Source: Przewalskia tangutica (lineage: Eukaryota > Streptophyta > Magnoliopsida > Solanales > Solanaceae). Taken from it: DNA of 64,000 bases. Made by a program: the position numbers and the translations under genes. Below, one piece after another: positions 20,433 to 31,469 of the stretch; within the stretch, counting starts at the first letter, position 1; every line of letters begins with the position of its first letter. The notes below the pieces were generated by a model. That model was not told the DNA's origin, did no database searches, and worked only from the letters and a program-made list of their open reading frames with translations. Location: NCBI GenBank assembly GCA_029844215.1, contig CM056732.1:57025007-57089006 (forward strand). Direction: 5' to 3'.

Positions 20433-23124
20433 CCCCTCCCTTTGTGAAGCTTTCTTCATCCACTCCTCACTTCCTCAAGTCTTGAAAACCCCTCCCCCAT
20501 TTCGTGAAGGCCTTTGGCCGAGAGTCCCCCCCTCCCTAGTGAAGGCCCTTGGCCGAGGGGTACGCCCCCCCTCCTAGTGGCCTTGGCCGAGGGGTACACC
20601 CCCCCTCCCCTTGCCTTGTTGTTCTCGTAGAATACACCCCCCCTCTTGGTAGAAATACTCTCCAAGTATTGTTACTATACCCAAAATACCTTAACCTTAT
20701 ACCTTGTAGTATTCCAAAGATACCTCTATACGTAGAGCCCGGAAATACTACCTTATGTCCTTTTTGTCTCAAACTGAAACCCTAAGGAAAATCTTCACAG
20801 TTAGTTGAAATTTTAAGAAGAAGTTGCGTAGAACTTCTAAGGGTTGTTTGGAGCGGGTTGGAGCACCCGGAGTAGGAGCTAAACGTTGCTCAGGATCGAC
20901 ATTTAACTTGGATAATTATGGGCTTATCGAGGTAATTATCTTGTCTCCCTATTGTAATTGAGTTTACATACTATTGAAGTATAAGAATTAAGTATAAGTT
21001 ATATACAAGGAAGGTATATAAGAAGGGATTTGAACTGTACTTACATGGGGTATCATTCTGATGAGACTTGTGAAGTTTGTGGTAGGGAAGAGGTTGCCAA
21101 TTTTTCCGTAGAAACTTGTATCTAGATTTATTCTACGAGTAGTCTAGACATTGATAGATAGTATAACCTTTATAGGTTGAATGTTACTGAGTAGCATGTT
21201 CTACTTGAAAGGTGGACAAGGCTAGCCGGGTTTTAGCCGTGGAGCGTTTTGCTACTAGTCGATAATCGTCGCGAGGTATGTGATTCTTCCTATACTCTTG
21301 AGCATGATATTTTAAAGAATATATATAGTACGGTAGACGTACGTGTGTTAACTGAACGTAGTTTTTACGGCAATGTCTTTTGACTTAAGCTGAATAAAAA
21401 GAATCAAGTATTTGGAAGAATTAAGTAACCTTTTGAAAGAAAGAGTAACCTTTGGGTTTTAAAAGCTTAAGAGTTATACTAGCTTTATGGGAAGTTAGGT
21501 ATAACGACTTAAGAGTAGTAAAAGGAATGGTTTACTGATTTTAGAAGTTAAGAGACTTGTTCTAAAAAGATAACAGACTTGACTTAATTAAATTAATATG
21601 AATTTTGTGTGAAACCTCATTCGTGAGTAATGAGTAGTTGGTTTTTAAAAGCAATAATGTTTTACTGATTTCGGAAATCAGAATAAGTATCGAACAAACC
21701 ACAACAGCGCTAATAAAGGGAAATGTTTTGACTAATAAAGTATTATTAAAACCAGTAGAAACTTCCATTTGCATAGAAGCTAAGATGAGACAAAATGATA
21801 TTGCATTTCCTAGATCATGGCTGCTGTAATAAGATTGTTATGAACAAGAATAACCTACTCACACATAAGGCATATGTTTCTCAAATTGTTTTAGAGGATT
21901 AAAACTATGAACTACGAAACCTTTCGAAAAATGAGAAACTTGAGCATTTGAAATTAGGCAAACTTGAACGTTTGGAAAATAATGTTGTTACTTGATTTTA
22001 CAAAGGGAAGTATTTTGGTTTACTTAAAAAGATAGTCACTCTATTTTTATACTACGGGTATTGTGTGACTTTTGTGAAAGAAACGGATCTTTAAAGAGTT
22101 AATACATGAAGTACTTTGGGGCTAAAAACCCGAACGTGTTAAACATAAAGTAGAAAGTACCTTGTGTGGATAACTTGAGTGTGTTGATTTGTGATAGCCT
22201 TGTAATACTTCCTTGTTTGATTTGATAATTAAACATGTTAGGATGCTACGTGTGTTAGTGTCTTGTGATGTTTGTGTAAAGGGGTTTCCCCTTGTTGTGC
22301 TTATGTTGTCTAACGGTAAGCCGTTATGCTAGTATTATATCACTCACCTCTTGGCATAATACTGGGGGTTAAGCTGCCCTCCGATGCGGGGTATAGCTCA
22401 GGCGGTCTGGGACCATGATTCGAGACTACCTCATGCGGGTCCAGGGGATCCATGTGGAGCTATGGGAGTTCCAGGTTAGTGTGCGGCCCTTGTGGTCATG
22501 CGGTCTTTGTGGCCATGCGGACTGCGAGTCCAGGCGGATGCCGGGGAGTAGCTACCCTCGATGCGGGGAATACCTCATGCGGGCCTATGAGGTTGGCCTA
22601 TCGAGCTGCGGGAAGTTCGGGACTAGACGCGCATTAGATCTGCGGGCGAGTGGCGGCCGATCATGGCGGTCTAGACAGATCTCATAATCTGATTTATGAC
22701 CTTGTTGGTGCGTAGGTGTTAGTAGTCGGCTATGCCTTCGTACTTACCGTCACGGTTTTATTATGACACAGTGGGACACGGTGTTCATGTGTATTCCTTG
22801 GTGCTTTTATATCATAGGCAGCGGTGAGGAAGGTATTCCACGGGCATGATTGATGTTGTGGGCGTGAGACCCATAGTTATATTTGAGTGATGACTTTGAG
22901 GCGTGAGTCACGACTTGACATATTCGCTTATTTATTGTGAATCGTAGTTTGGTTATCATACATGTCTCTGCTTTATATAGACTACTATGATTTCATTTAC
23001 GATATTTTGATTTCACATACTTGGTACTGTTGTCTTGACCTCGCCCGAAGTGCGTTCATGCTGCAGTAAAGGTACACCGATCGTTGATCCTCGCTCTTAC
23101 GGTCACAGTTCAGCGTTTGGGAAG

Positions 23125-23211
23125 CTCCGTTTCTCCGGAGGCTTATCTTGGTATAGTCCCCTGTTGTTGTAGGTGCTTACATCCAGGGGTATGACGGGGC
23201 CCTGTCCCGTC
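23125..23211 (+). ncRNA. Putative structured RNA region near LTR end (three hairpins)
   Basis: Three consecutive perfect stems can be read: CTCCG/CGGAG, CCCCTG/CAGGGG and GACGGG/CCCGTC. The same blocks are in nearly every LTR here, including the divergent solo LTR. In the genomic RNA this would lie in the 5' untranslated region close to the primer site. A role in packaging, dimerisation or priming is inference; it is not an independent RNA gene. Confidence 0.4.
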
Positions 23212-23455
23212 GTTGTTGTCATATCATTCGTAAGTGCATGTAATCTTGTTGTGGCGGGGTTGTAATGGGATGTAACTGTTCGGATCTAAGTTTTTATATA
23301 TATATATGCCGAAAGGCAACTTTTCTTCAGATAAACATGTGTTTCCTTTGCATTATTTCATGTTGTGTTTTATGTTCCGCTGATTTTCTCTGATGTATGA
23401 CTACTTGGGTGCCCGGGTAAGGCACCAGTCACGGGCCCCGGAACGGGTCTTGACA

Positions 23456-23460
23456 ATGGT
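23456..23460. repeat. E2 target-site duplication, right copy (ATGGT)
   Basis: Identical to 4059-4063 and directly follows the LTR end CTTGACA. Confidence 0.9.
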
Positions 23461-23533
23461 ATTGTCTTGGTTTGTGTAAAAAGGAAAGGCATGGTATTGT
23501 CTTGGTTTATGACAAAAAGAAAGGCATGGTAAT
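23461..23533. repeat. Host minisatellite, middle block
   Basis: Two repeats with ATTGTCTTGGTTTGTG / ATTGTCTTGGTTTATG and AAAGGCATGGT, continuing the pattern of 3980-4063. The last five bases, GTAAT, are the target site of the solo LTR. Confidence 0.8.
23529..23533. repeat. Solo LTR target-site duplication, left copy (GTAAT)
   Basis: GTAAT at 23529-23533 and again at 27081-27085. Confidence 0.92.
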
Positions 23534-26500
23534 TGTTACACCCCGTAATTCAAGGACATGTTTAAGAGAATGTACGAAGGAATCAGGACTCTAAAATTTG
23601 TACGAAAGAAAGAATTGTTTTCCGAAGGAAAAATCTTCCGAACGTCGGAAAGGAAAAATGTTCGTTGATGAGAATTGGATTCTCAAAATGCATTATTTGA
23701 AGAATTTTGAACTTATTATCATTATGGAAAATTTATTTTTTTACGGATTTGGTCACGTGGGGCCCACACGAGAAATTTTACGTTTTGTGGGGCCCACGAT
23801 GGTTACGAAATTTTATGGACAAATGGGAGGGCGACACGTGGAACCCCCCCCCCACCCCCCACAATGGTCTTGGACGAATTAAGACAAGGGTGAAATGGTC
23901 ATTGACTATTGAAGATGAACAAGTCTTGCTAGCTTGAGAAAATTGACCAAGTCAACTTGCCACTTGGATAAATATTTAATGTTCTTCATCCTAGCCACAC
24001 ATTTGTTATAATCTAAGCCCTCCATTGTTTTATATATACCACACTAGTGCAAGACAAGCTCTTCAACACTTAGAAAAATTTCACAACATTTCTTGTTCTT
24101 AATGTTGCTCTCGGCTTTGCCTTATTTCCCACAAGAAAATTTTGTAATTTTGGTCCATTATTCACAATACTTTAACCCAAGGTCCCTAAGGGTATTGTAA
24201 GGATATCTCAATAGAAATATTTCGGAAAAACGACGTTTTCACGTTAGTCGCAAGGTGAAAACCTAAGTCGTTTTCATAGTTTTGGATTGGAAATGGAAGA
24301 GAAGTTGGTTGTGAACTTCTAAAGGCTTCAAATAGCGGATTGGAGCGTAAAGGAAAGGAGCTAATAATTTCTAAGGAGCGACTTTGAATCTTGTAATTTA
24401 TAAGGGCTTATAAAGGTAAAAATCTTGTCGTTTTTAGTAATTAAGATTACTTATTGTTGTAGCTATGAATATTAGCAAGCATGAGGTATATATTATGAAG
24501 TTTGATAAGTGTTATGGATATTGGAAACCCTAATCCAAAAGTTGCATGATTAACCCTAAGATTGTAGTTCAATTTGATTATTAGTTTTAGTCGTCGCATG
24601 TTATATAAAGAAAGGATTATAGTTGTTTGAATTGTTTGCGACTATATAACATGTTAGGACGACATTATGGATTGAAAGGAATTGGAAAGAAATAGATGTT
24701 GTTGTTGTCCTTGATATTGCCGAATATTGCCTAAGGTTATTGGATTGTTTTGTATTATTGTGGGGCAGAATTTTACACGTCTTATTAAGGCGTGTAATCC
24801 CCTTTGAATTGTTGGATTGTTGCTCCTTAAATGTGGCATGTTGGTTATTCATTTTCGGGCCTTGAAAAAGGTGGAAAAGTACGTAGAAACAAAGGAAGTG
24901 CTGCCCGATTTTCCGTAGAATAAGAGACCTTACACTTAGTATGATTCTACGTTAAAAAGCTAGGAGTTGATAGACATGTTATGATTAATATAAGTTGAAG
25001 TACTACGAGTAACGTATTCTACTTGAAGGGTGGAAAATCTAGCAAGGATAAAGTACTTGGGAGCATTTTGCAACTTGTCGCGAGCATTTTGCAACTTGTC
25101 GCTAGTCGTCGCGAGGTATGTGAACCTCTTCCTTCTTTGACATGATCCTACGTATGAAACAGCCATGTGATATTATTTCATGATTCCTTCTACTCCTAGA
25201 AGTTAAGAAGTGTTCACGTTGTTGATTCTAAGTTAAAAGTATGTTTAAATTATCCTAAGTCCTTACCAAGTCTTATGGGAGATGTTGGTAAGAATGGTTA
25301 GGAAGTTATGAGATTTGATTTAAAGCTATGTGTCTTGATTTATTTAAAGTAAGTAAGTTGATTTTATGTTTGAAAATGACTTGAATTTATATGTGAAAAA
25401 GGGGATTGATTTTAAAAAGTGGAAGTTATATGGTTTTAAAGAGAATAAGCTACTTGGTTTTGGGAAGTGTATAAAACTTTATTTTTCAAGTTATGGGACT
25501 TGATTTCTAAAGTGTAGATAACATGATTTTATAAGTATAAGTAAATGGACTTTAAAGAATGTATGTTATAAAGTTTTAAGACTATGAACTTTGATTGTCT
25601 TTTAAGGATTATGAAACTTTATTTTTCAAGTTATGGGAATTGATTTCTAGAGTATAGATGACATGATTTTGTAAGTATAAGCGACATGATTTTAAAGAGT
25701 GTATGCTACGAGGTGTTAATACTATAAGCCTTGATTCTATGAGTGGAAATGACTAAACTTTAAAAAGTATGGCTTCTTAATTTATTTCATAAGTTAAGAA
25801 GATGGATTCCAAAAGAGTGTGTGACTTGAGCTTTAAAAAGAAAGGAGTTTTATGATTCTTTTTAAGTATGTATGTACGTAGTATTTTGGGTCTAGTTTTC
25901 CTAATGTTGTAAGAATAAAAGTGTCTTAAGTTCTCTAAAATGAAAGGTTGTTATAATAGCTTTATGGGAAGTTGTTATGACGACTTAAGAAGAAGTGAAA
26001 AGATGGTTTAAAAATGTTATGTAAGGAAAATCACACCGAGCCTACAAATAGGTCAGATTATGTTATGAAATACACCGAGCCTACAAATAGGCCGGATTAC
26101 GTTATGAGATACACCTAGCCTACACATAGGCGGTCGCCATATTACCCCAGAGCCTACACATATGCGGGTTACGTCATCTTACACCGAGCTCCACGGTGGG
26201 CGGATTATGCTACATGATTCCACAATGCAAGGCTCCTGGCGGGCGGATTATGCTACATGATTCCACGATGCAAGGCCCCACAGCGGGCGGATTATGCCAC
26301 ATGATTCATCAAGCACCGTGTCCCGCAAATGGGCCGGATTACGTTATCACGTATGGATAATCAAAGTAAGCTCCCAAACAAGAGGTCCCTCCATAAAGGG
26401 CGGGATTATGTTATGTAAGATATGTAAGTTATGTGGAAAAAACTTGACTAAATCCTTAAAGTAAGTATGTAAGAATATGATGTTAATTTTTATTGAAAGA

Positions 26501-27080
26501 AGGAAAATAACGGTTAATATACGATTGATTTCAGGAGTTAAAATGGCACGGTAGGATCTGGTATTTCATTGTTATACTTGCCCCTGTCATTTTTATATCT
26601 GATTATGATTTGGTTATTGTACCTTATTTACATTCCATACTCGCACTGTTGTTATCGACCCACGAAGTGCGTTAAATGCCGCAGTGTTAGGTACACAGGT
26701 TGGTGATCCTTGCTCTTAGGATCTCTGTTCAGTTTTTGGGAAGAAGCTCCATTCACTCCGGAGGCTTATCTTTTGAGTACGGTTTCCCTGATATTGTAGA
26801 TTATGTACATTCAGGGGTATGGCGGGGCCTTGTCCCACCACAATTGTAATTCTTAGAGGTCTGTAGTCATATCTCGTGGGTCGGTTTGTAAAGAAGAAGG
26901 ATGTAACTGCGGTTGTTTAAGTATATGTATATGTGTCCAGGGAGGTAGCCTTATCGGCTAACCTGTTGTTTAAATTCTTGTTGATTTATTTTATAAGTCT
27001 CATGTATGTTCATTGATTATCTCGATGTATACTGTAGGAGTGCGGGTAGGGCACGATCGCGAGCGAGTCGGGTCGTGACA
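23534..27080 (+). mobile_element. Solo LTR of a third subfamily (C-type)
   Basis: A 3547-bp LTR, TGTTACACCCCG to GTCGTGACA, flanked by perfect 5-bp duplications and with no internal region, primer site or second LTR. It is therefore a solo LTR left by recombination between two LTRs of one insertion. It differs strongly from A- and B-type LTRs in the middle but keeps the ends, a TATA-like TATATATA (24031-24038), a GACACGTGG G-box near 23834, the CTCCG/CGGAG hairpin block near 26755 and the GTGC...GCAC stem before the end. It carries its own tandem repeats (26030-26410). No gene was found in it; the short ORFs are unconvincing. Confidence 0.92.
26030..26410 (+). repeat. Degenerate tandem repeat in the solo LTR
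   Basis: About eight units of roughly 33-44 bp. Early units read ACACCGAGCCTACAAATAGG followed by CCGGATTACGTTATG; later ones read GCAAGGC followed by GGGCGGATTATGCTACATGA. The GGCGGATTA-like core is shared by most. The block lies between AT-rich sequence and the conserved LTR end. Confidence 0.85.
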
Positions 27081-27085
27081 GTAAT
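27081..27085. repeat. Solo LTR target-site duplication, right copy (GTAAT)
   Basis: Identical to 23529-23533, directly after GTGACA at 27080. Confidence 0.92.
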
Positions 27086-27160
27086 TGTCTTGATTTGTGT
27101 AAAGGCATGGTTTTGTCTTGGTTCGCTTGCATATGGGTTGCTCATATAGACATTCGTGCA
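27086..27160. repeat. Host DNA, right block, with end of minisatellite
   Basis: The repeat with TTGTCTTGATTTGTG and AAAGGCATGG continues for one to two units and then gives way to unique sequence ending GTGCA (27156-27160), the E4 target site. No coding sequence is seen. Confidence 0.7.
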
Positions 27161-30100
27161 TGTTATACCCCGTATTTCCAGAGTATGTACGTGAGGGCGT
27201 ACGTACAAAAGTTTAAGCCTTAAGTTAGGCAAGGGACGAAATTTGTGCACAACCCCCGAAAAGAATTGTTTCGACGAAAGTTTTCCGAACCTTGCGAAGG
27301 GAAAATTACGGTTGCGACATTTTTAATTTTTGCGGATTTTTTCGAGAGATGAAATATTTTGGACCAACGAGAGGGCGACGAGTGTCACCCTCAAGTGGGC
27401 GGTCAAGTGGACGAAAATGTTGCACGTTTTTCTCATTTTTGTTGCCTAAAACATTTGGTCAATGTTTTGTAGATATTTTGTGTGGTAGATGGATAAGGTG
27501 GGACCCACACACACTTGTCCAAATCTTCACCCTCCACTTGCCCTCCACTTGCCTTAATCTTGGCCATTGAAAGTCCTATAAATACCCCCAGGTTGAAGAC
27601 GTCTGCATCCACTCCACATTTTCTAAGTCTTGAAAATCCCTCTCCCCCTTAGTGTAGCTCTCGTCCAAGAGCTCCCCCTCCCCCTTTGTGAAGCCTTGGC
27701 CGAAACATACCCCCCTCTTGAGTAGGAGCTAAACGTTGCTCAGGATTGACATTAAATCTTGGATAATTTTGGGCTTATCGAGGTAAATACTCTTGTCCTT
27801 CTATTGTAATTGGAAATTACATACTGTAGTAGTATAGAAATGAGTATAAGTTATATAGAAGGATGGTATAAGAGAAGAGAATTGAATTGAAATCACATCA
27901 GAAGAATATTAAAGAAGAAGATTGAATCAGTACTTACATAGAATTTGTATTCTGATGAAACTTGTGTAGTTTAACGGGTAGGGAAGTGCTGCCCGATTTT
28001 CCGTAGAATAGAGAACCCCCTGCTTAGAATATTCTACAGAGTAGTCTAGACGTTGATAGACGTATATGGCCCTTATAGGTTGAAAGTTCTGCGAGTAGCA
28101 TGTTCTACTTGAAAGGTGGACAAGGCTAGCCGGGTTATAGCGGTGGAGCGTTTTGCTAATTGTCGATAATCGTCGCGAGGTATGTGATTCTTCCTATCCT
28201 CTTGAGCATGATATTTTAAAAGAATATATATAGTACGGTAGACGTACGTGTGTTAACTGAACGTGGTTTTACTGCGATGTCTTTTGACTTGAGTCTAAAT
28301 AATAAGAATCTTGAAGTATTTCAAAAGAATTAAGAATCGTTTTTGAAAGAAGAGTAATACTTGGTTTTAAAAGCTTAAGAGTTATACTAGCTTTATGGGA
28401 AGTTAGGTATAACGACTTAAGAAGATAAAAGGCAGTTTACTTAATTGTTTATGAGCGCCTTGTATTGAATTCGGAAATGAGAATAAGTATCGAACAAACC
28501 AACTGCGAGCGCTAATAAACGGAAATGTATTGACTAATTAAGTATTATTAAAACCAGTAGAAACCTCCATCTGCATAGAAGCTAAGATGAGACAAAATGA
28601 TATTACATTTCCTAGATCATGGCTGCTTCAATAAGATTGTTATGAACAAGAATAACCTACTCACACATAAGGCATATGTTTCTCAGATTGTTTTAAAAGA
28701 GAATTATATTATTAAGTGATTAAGACTATGAACTACGAAACCTTTCGAAAATAAGAGACTTGAGTCTTTGAACTTAGGGAAACTTGAACTCTTGGAAAAG
28801 AAGGTTGTTACTTGTCTTTAAAAAGGGAAATTGTTTTGGTTTACTTAAAAAGATAGTCACTCTATTTTAATACTACGGGTATCGTGTGACTCTTGTGAAA
28901 GAAACAGGATCTTTTTAAAGAGATAATGTATGAAGTACTTTGGGGATAAAAATCCGAACTTGTTGGCATAAAATAGAAAGTACCTTGTGTGAATAACTTG
29001 ACTATGTTGGTTTGTGATAGCCTTGTAATACTTTCTTGTTGATTTGATAATTAAACATGTTAGGATGCTACGTGTGTTAGTATCTTGTGATGTTTGTGTA
29101 AAGGGGTTTCCCTTGTTGTGCTTATGTTGTTTAACGATAAGCCGTCATGTTAGTATTGTACCACTCACCTCTTGACATGTTATACCGGGGGTTAAGCTGC
29201 CCCCCGATGCGGGGTATACCTCATGCGGTCTGTGTGACTATGATTCGAGAATACCTCATGCGGGTCGGGGACTATGCGAACTCGAGTTCGGAGTTAGTGT
29301 GCGGTCTATGTGGCCATGCGGTCTATGTGGCCATGCGGACTCTGAGTCGGGGCGATCTTGGGAGTAGCTACCACCGATGCGGGAATACCTCATGCGGGCC
29401 TATGTGTATGGCACATGCGGAGTGCGGGAAGTTCGGATTAGACGCGCACATTTGATCTTTGCGAGCGGTGGCGGCCGATCATGTGGCGATGCAGAAAGAC
29501 CTCGTGATACGATTTATGGCTTTGTTGGTGCGTAGGTTTTAGTAGTCGGCTATGCCTTCGTACTTACCGTCACGGTTTTATTATGACACAGTGGGACACG
29601 GTGTTCATGTGTATTCCTTGGTGCTTTTATATATCATGGATGCGCGGTGAGGAAGGAATTCCACGGGCATGATTGATATTGTGGGCATGAGACCCATGGT
29701 TATATTTGAGTGATGACTTTAAGGCGTGAGTCACGACTTGACATATTTGCTTACATTGTGTATCGTAAATTGGTTATCATATATGTCTTCATTTTATATA
29801 GACTATTATGATTTCATTTCTGATATTTTGATTTCACATACTTGGTACTGTTATGCGACCTCCTTGAGGGCCGCGTTCATCTGCGCAGTAAGTACACGAT
29901 CGTTGATCCTCGCTCTTAGGATCACAGTTCAGCGTTTTGGGAAGCTCCGTTTCTCCGGAGGCTTATCTTTGGTATAGTCCCCTGTCATTGTAGGTACTTA
30001 CATTCAGGGGTATGGCGGGGCCCTGTCCCGTCGTTGTTATTATAAAACTCTTAGAAGTGCATGCAAATCTTGTTGTGGCGAGTTTGTAAAAGGGATGTAA

Positions 30101-30275
30101 CTGTTCGGATTCAAGTTATATATATATATGCTGAAAGGCAACTTTTCTCAGATAAACTGTTTCTCAGTTCATATTATTTCATGTTTTGTTTTATATTCCG
30201 CTGATTACTCTGATGTATATCTACTTGGGTGCCCGGGTAAAGCACCAGTCACGGGCCCGGGTTCGGGTCGTGACA
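27161..30275 (+). repeat. E4 5' LTR, with promoter-proximal deletion
   Basis: A 3115-bp A-like LTR from TGTTATACC to GTCGTGACA. Compared with 33102-33938 it lacks 258 bp just after the C-rich leader; the join at about 27720-27723 falls on GAGT, present at both deletion ends in the other LTR (33648-33651 and 33906-33909). The TATA box (27577-27584) is retained. The GC-rich CATGCGG region is near 29200-29420. It has no coding content. Confidence 0.9.
27577..27584 (+). promoter_or_regulatory. LTR TATA box of E4 5' LTR
   Basis: TATAAATA in AAGTCCTATAAATACCC, 416 bp from the LTR start; its 3' LTR partner is at 33519-33526. Confidence 0.65.
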
Positions 30276-30480
30276 AAAGTGGTATCAGAGCAGTTAATCC
30301 TCGGAAAGTGTCTACAGACCGTATCTAGTAGAGTCTTGATTATCGGTGTGTTGTGCACCACACCAACAATCGAGAGGCTATAGGATATTTAGGATTGGTT
30401 TCCATTCTTCTCACTCGAGATCGTGCCTTAGAGGCATGTTATAAGTTGGACCCTCTAACGTAATTCCTTCCCTTACGATT
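30276..30480 (+). other. E4 leader with primer binding site
   Basis: TGGTATCAGAGC at 30280-30291, four bases after the LTR end, is an intact initiator-Met tRNA primer site. The leader is about 200 bp and shared with E2. Confidence 0.9.
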
Positions 30481-31469
30481 ATGCCTCGCGTAAAGGCAAC
30501 GGGCCCGAAGGGCAAGGCAACCCAGAGGCTGCGAGTAGAGCACGAGAGGTTCTGGCGCGAGCCCAATCATCACTGGTGGTGCTTCATTCGGGGAGTTACG
30601 CTCGTCGCGGCCCAGTGAGTTTAGCCCGGCGGCGATTCCTCTGCGGCCATGATATCTGGACCTTGGATCCACGACCGATGCGTGAAAGTATAGATTGCAA
30701 AGAGCGACCTGTTACTAGCTAGGGATGTAGCAACGAGAGTATATTATGTACCGATTTATCACGGGTCTTGATGATTATCTAAGAGGTTGTATAAGAGTAA
30801 CTCTTGATCGGGCATGAGCATGGCTGCGTGCGGGCTTATCTGCGTGGCCGAAAGCGTAAGGATCGGACAGGTTAACGAATCGGCGAAGAGGCGGTCGGCG
30901 AGGGTCCTTTGGTAACTTTCGGCGAATCGCCTCGTGTGACTGAATCGCACCACCGCCAAGGTCGAGTGGTCATCCACGGGGTTCGGGGCGTTCGGTATGC
31001 GAGGAGTTGGTCGAGCTCGGGGCTTCCGGTTCACAACTATCGTAGGTTACAACCCGGTAGGTTGATTTTTCCTCGGTGTTCACGATGTGGCGGCGTCGTC
31101 GAGAATGTCATTTTTGTTGGTGCTTGTTTTACTGCGGCCGTCGAGGCCGTGTGTCAGGATGTCCTAGTAGGAGGATGTAAGTAGGAGGACTCGGCCTACC
31201 GGATCGATTCTTGATTGATGGTTCGGAGAGGAAGGGTGTTAGCAGGAGGCCACCGCTCGGTGTGGCGTTGTGGTAAGTGTCATTGTGGGAGTGTCGTACT
31301 TCTTGACGGCTTGTTATGCTTGCGGCGGCGAGCCATTTGCGAGAAATTGTCCAGGCAGTGGCGCGGATGTAGAGACTCGACGCCGATGTCGGTGGCTAGT
31401 TCATCACCTTTCCCTGCTATCGCCCATCGAGCGAGTTTGATTAAAGCAGCGGAGGAAGTGAAGCGATGA
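30481..31469 (+). pseudogene. gag: E4 gag remnant with zinc knuckle
   Basis: Starts ATGCCTCGCGTAAAG at 30481, matching the other gag starts. Around 30740-30790 is MYRFITGLDDYLRG. Two zinc-knuckle regions can be read in different frames: CGKCHCG near 31275-31300, and ACYACGGEPFARNCP near 31310-31360, the latter a CCHC knuckle in which the His position has been lost. An additional knuckle-like VGACFTA lies near 31110-31140, as in E2. The frame ends at a stop at about 31469. At least three frameshifts are present, and the capsid core before the GLDDYL motif is missing, as in E2. Confidence 0.78.

Larger units (their letters stand above)
4064..23455 (+). mobile_element. E2: complete, internally deleted Ty3/gypsy element with E3 nested in its 5' LTR
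   Basis: It is bounded by TG...CA LTR ends and a perfect 5-bp duplication ATGGT. Without E3 it is about 9.6 kb: 5' LTR (4064-4852 plus 14629-17816), internal region 17817-20032 (2216 bp) and 3' LTR 20033-23455. The interior keeps a degraded gag, a noncoding block and an integrase C-terminal scrap, but has no protease, RT or RNase H. It was therefore non-autonomous and needed enzymes supplied in trans. E3 inserted into its 5' LTR later. Confidence 0.9.
20033..23455 (+). repeat. E2 3' LTR
   Basis: A 3423-bp intact A-type LTR and the best reference for the family. In order: inverted repeat GTACGT...ACGTAC near the start, the palindrome near 20249-20270, TATA box 20425-20432, C-rich leader, a long AT-rich middle, GC-rich CATGCGG region (about 22370-22620), then the hairpin-rich end: CTCCG/CGGAG (23125-23140), CCCCTG/CAGGGG (23158-23189), GACGGG/CCCGTC (23193-23211) and GGTGCC/GGCACC (23408-23426). 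No gene is present. Confidence 0.93.

Noticed and set aside
24601..24852. Asn/Ser/Thr-rich ORF in the solo LTR
   Set aside because: Low-complexity reading of an AT-rich LTR segment, with no domain.
26030..26410. Possible CRISPR-like array
   Set aside because: Units are directly adjacent and degenerate, with no constant repeat alternating with unique spacers, in an unmistakably plant transposon context.
27292..27570. 92-codon ORF (and its twin at 33236-33499) as a small host protein
   Set aside because: Both lie at the same place in the two LTRs of E4, across U3 and the TATA region.
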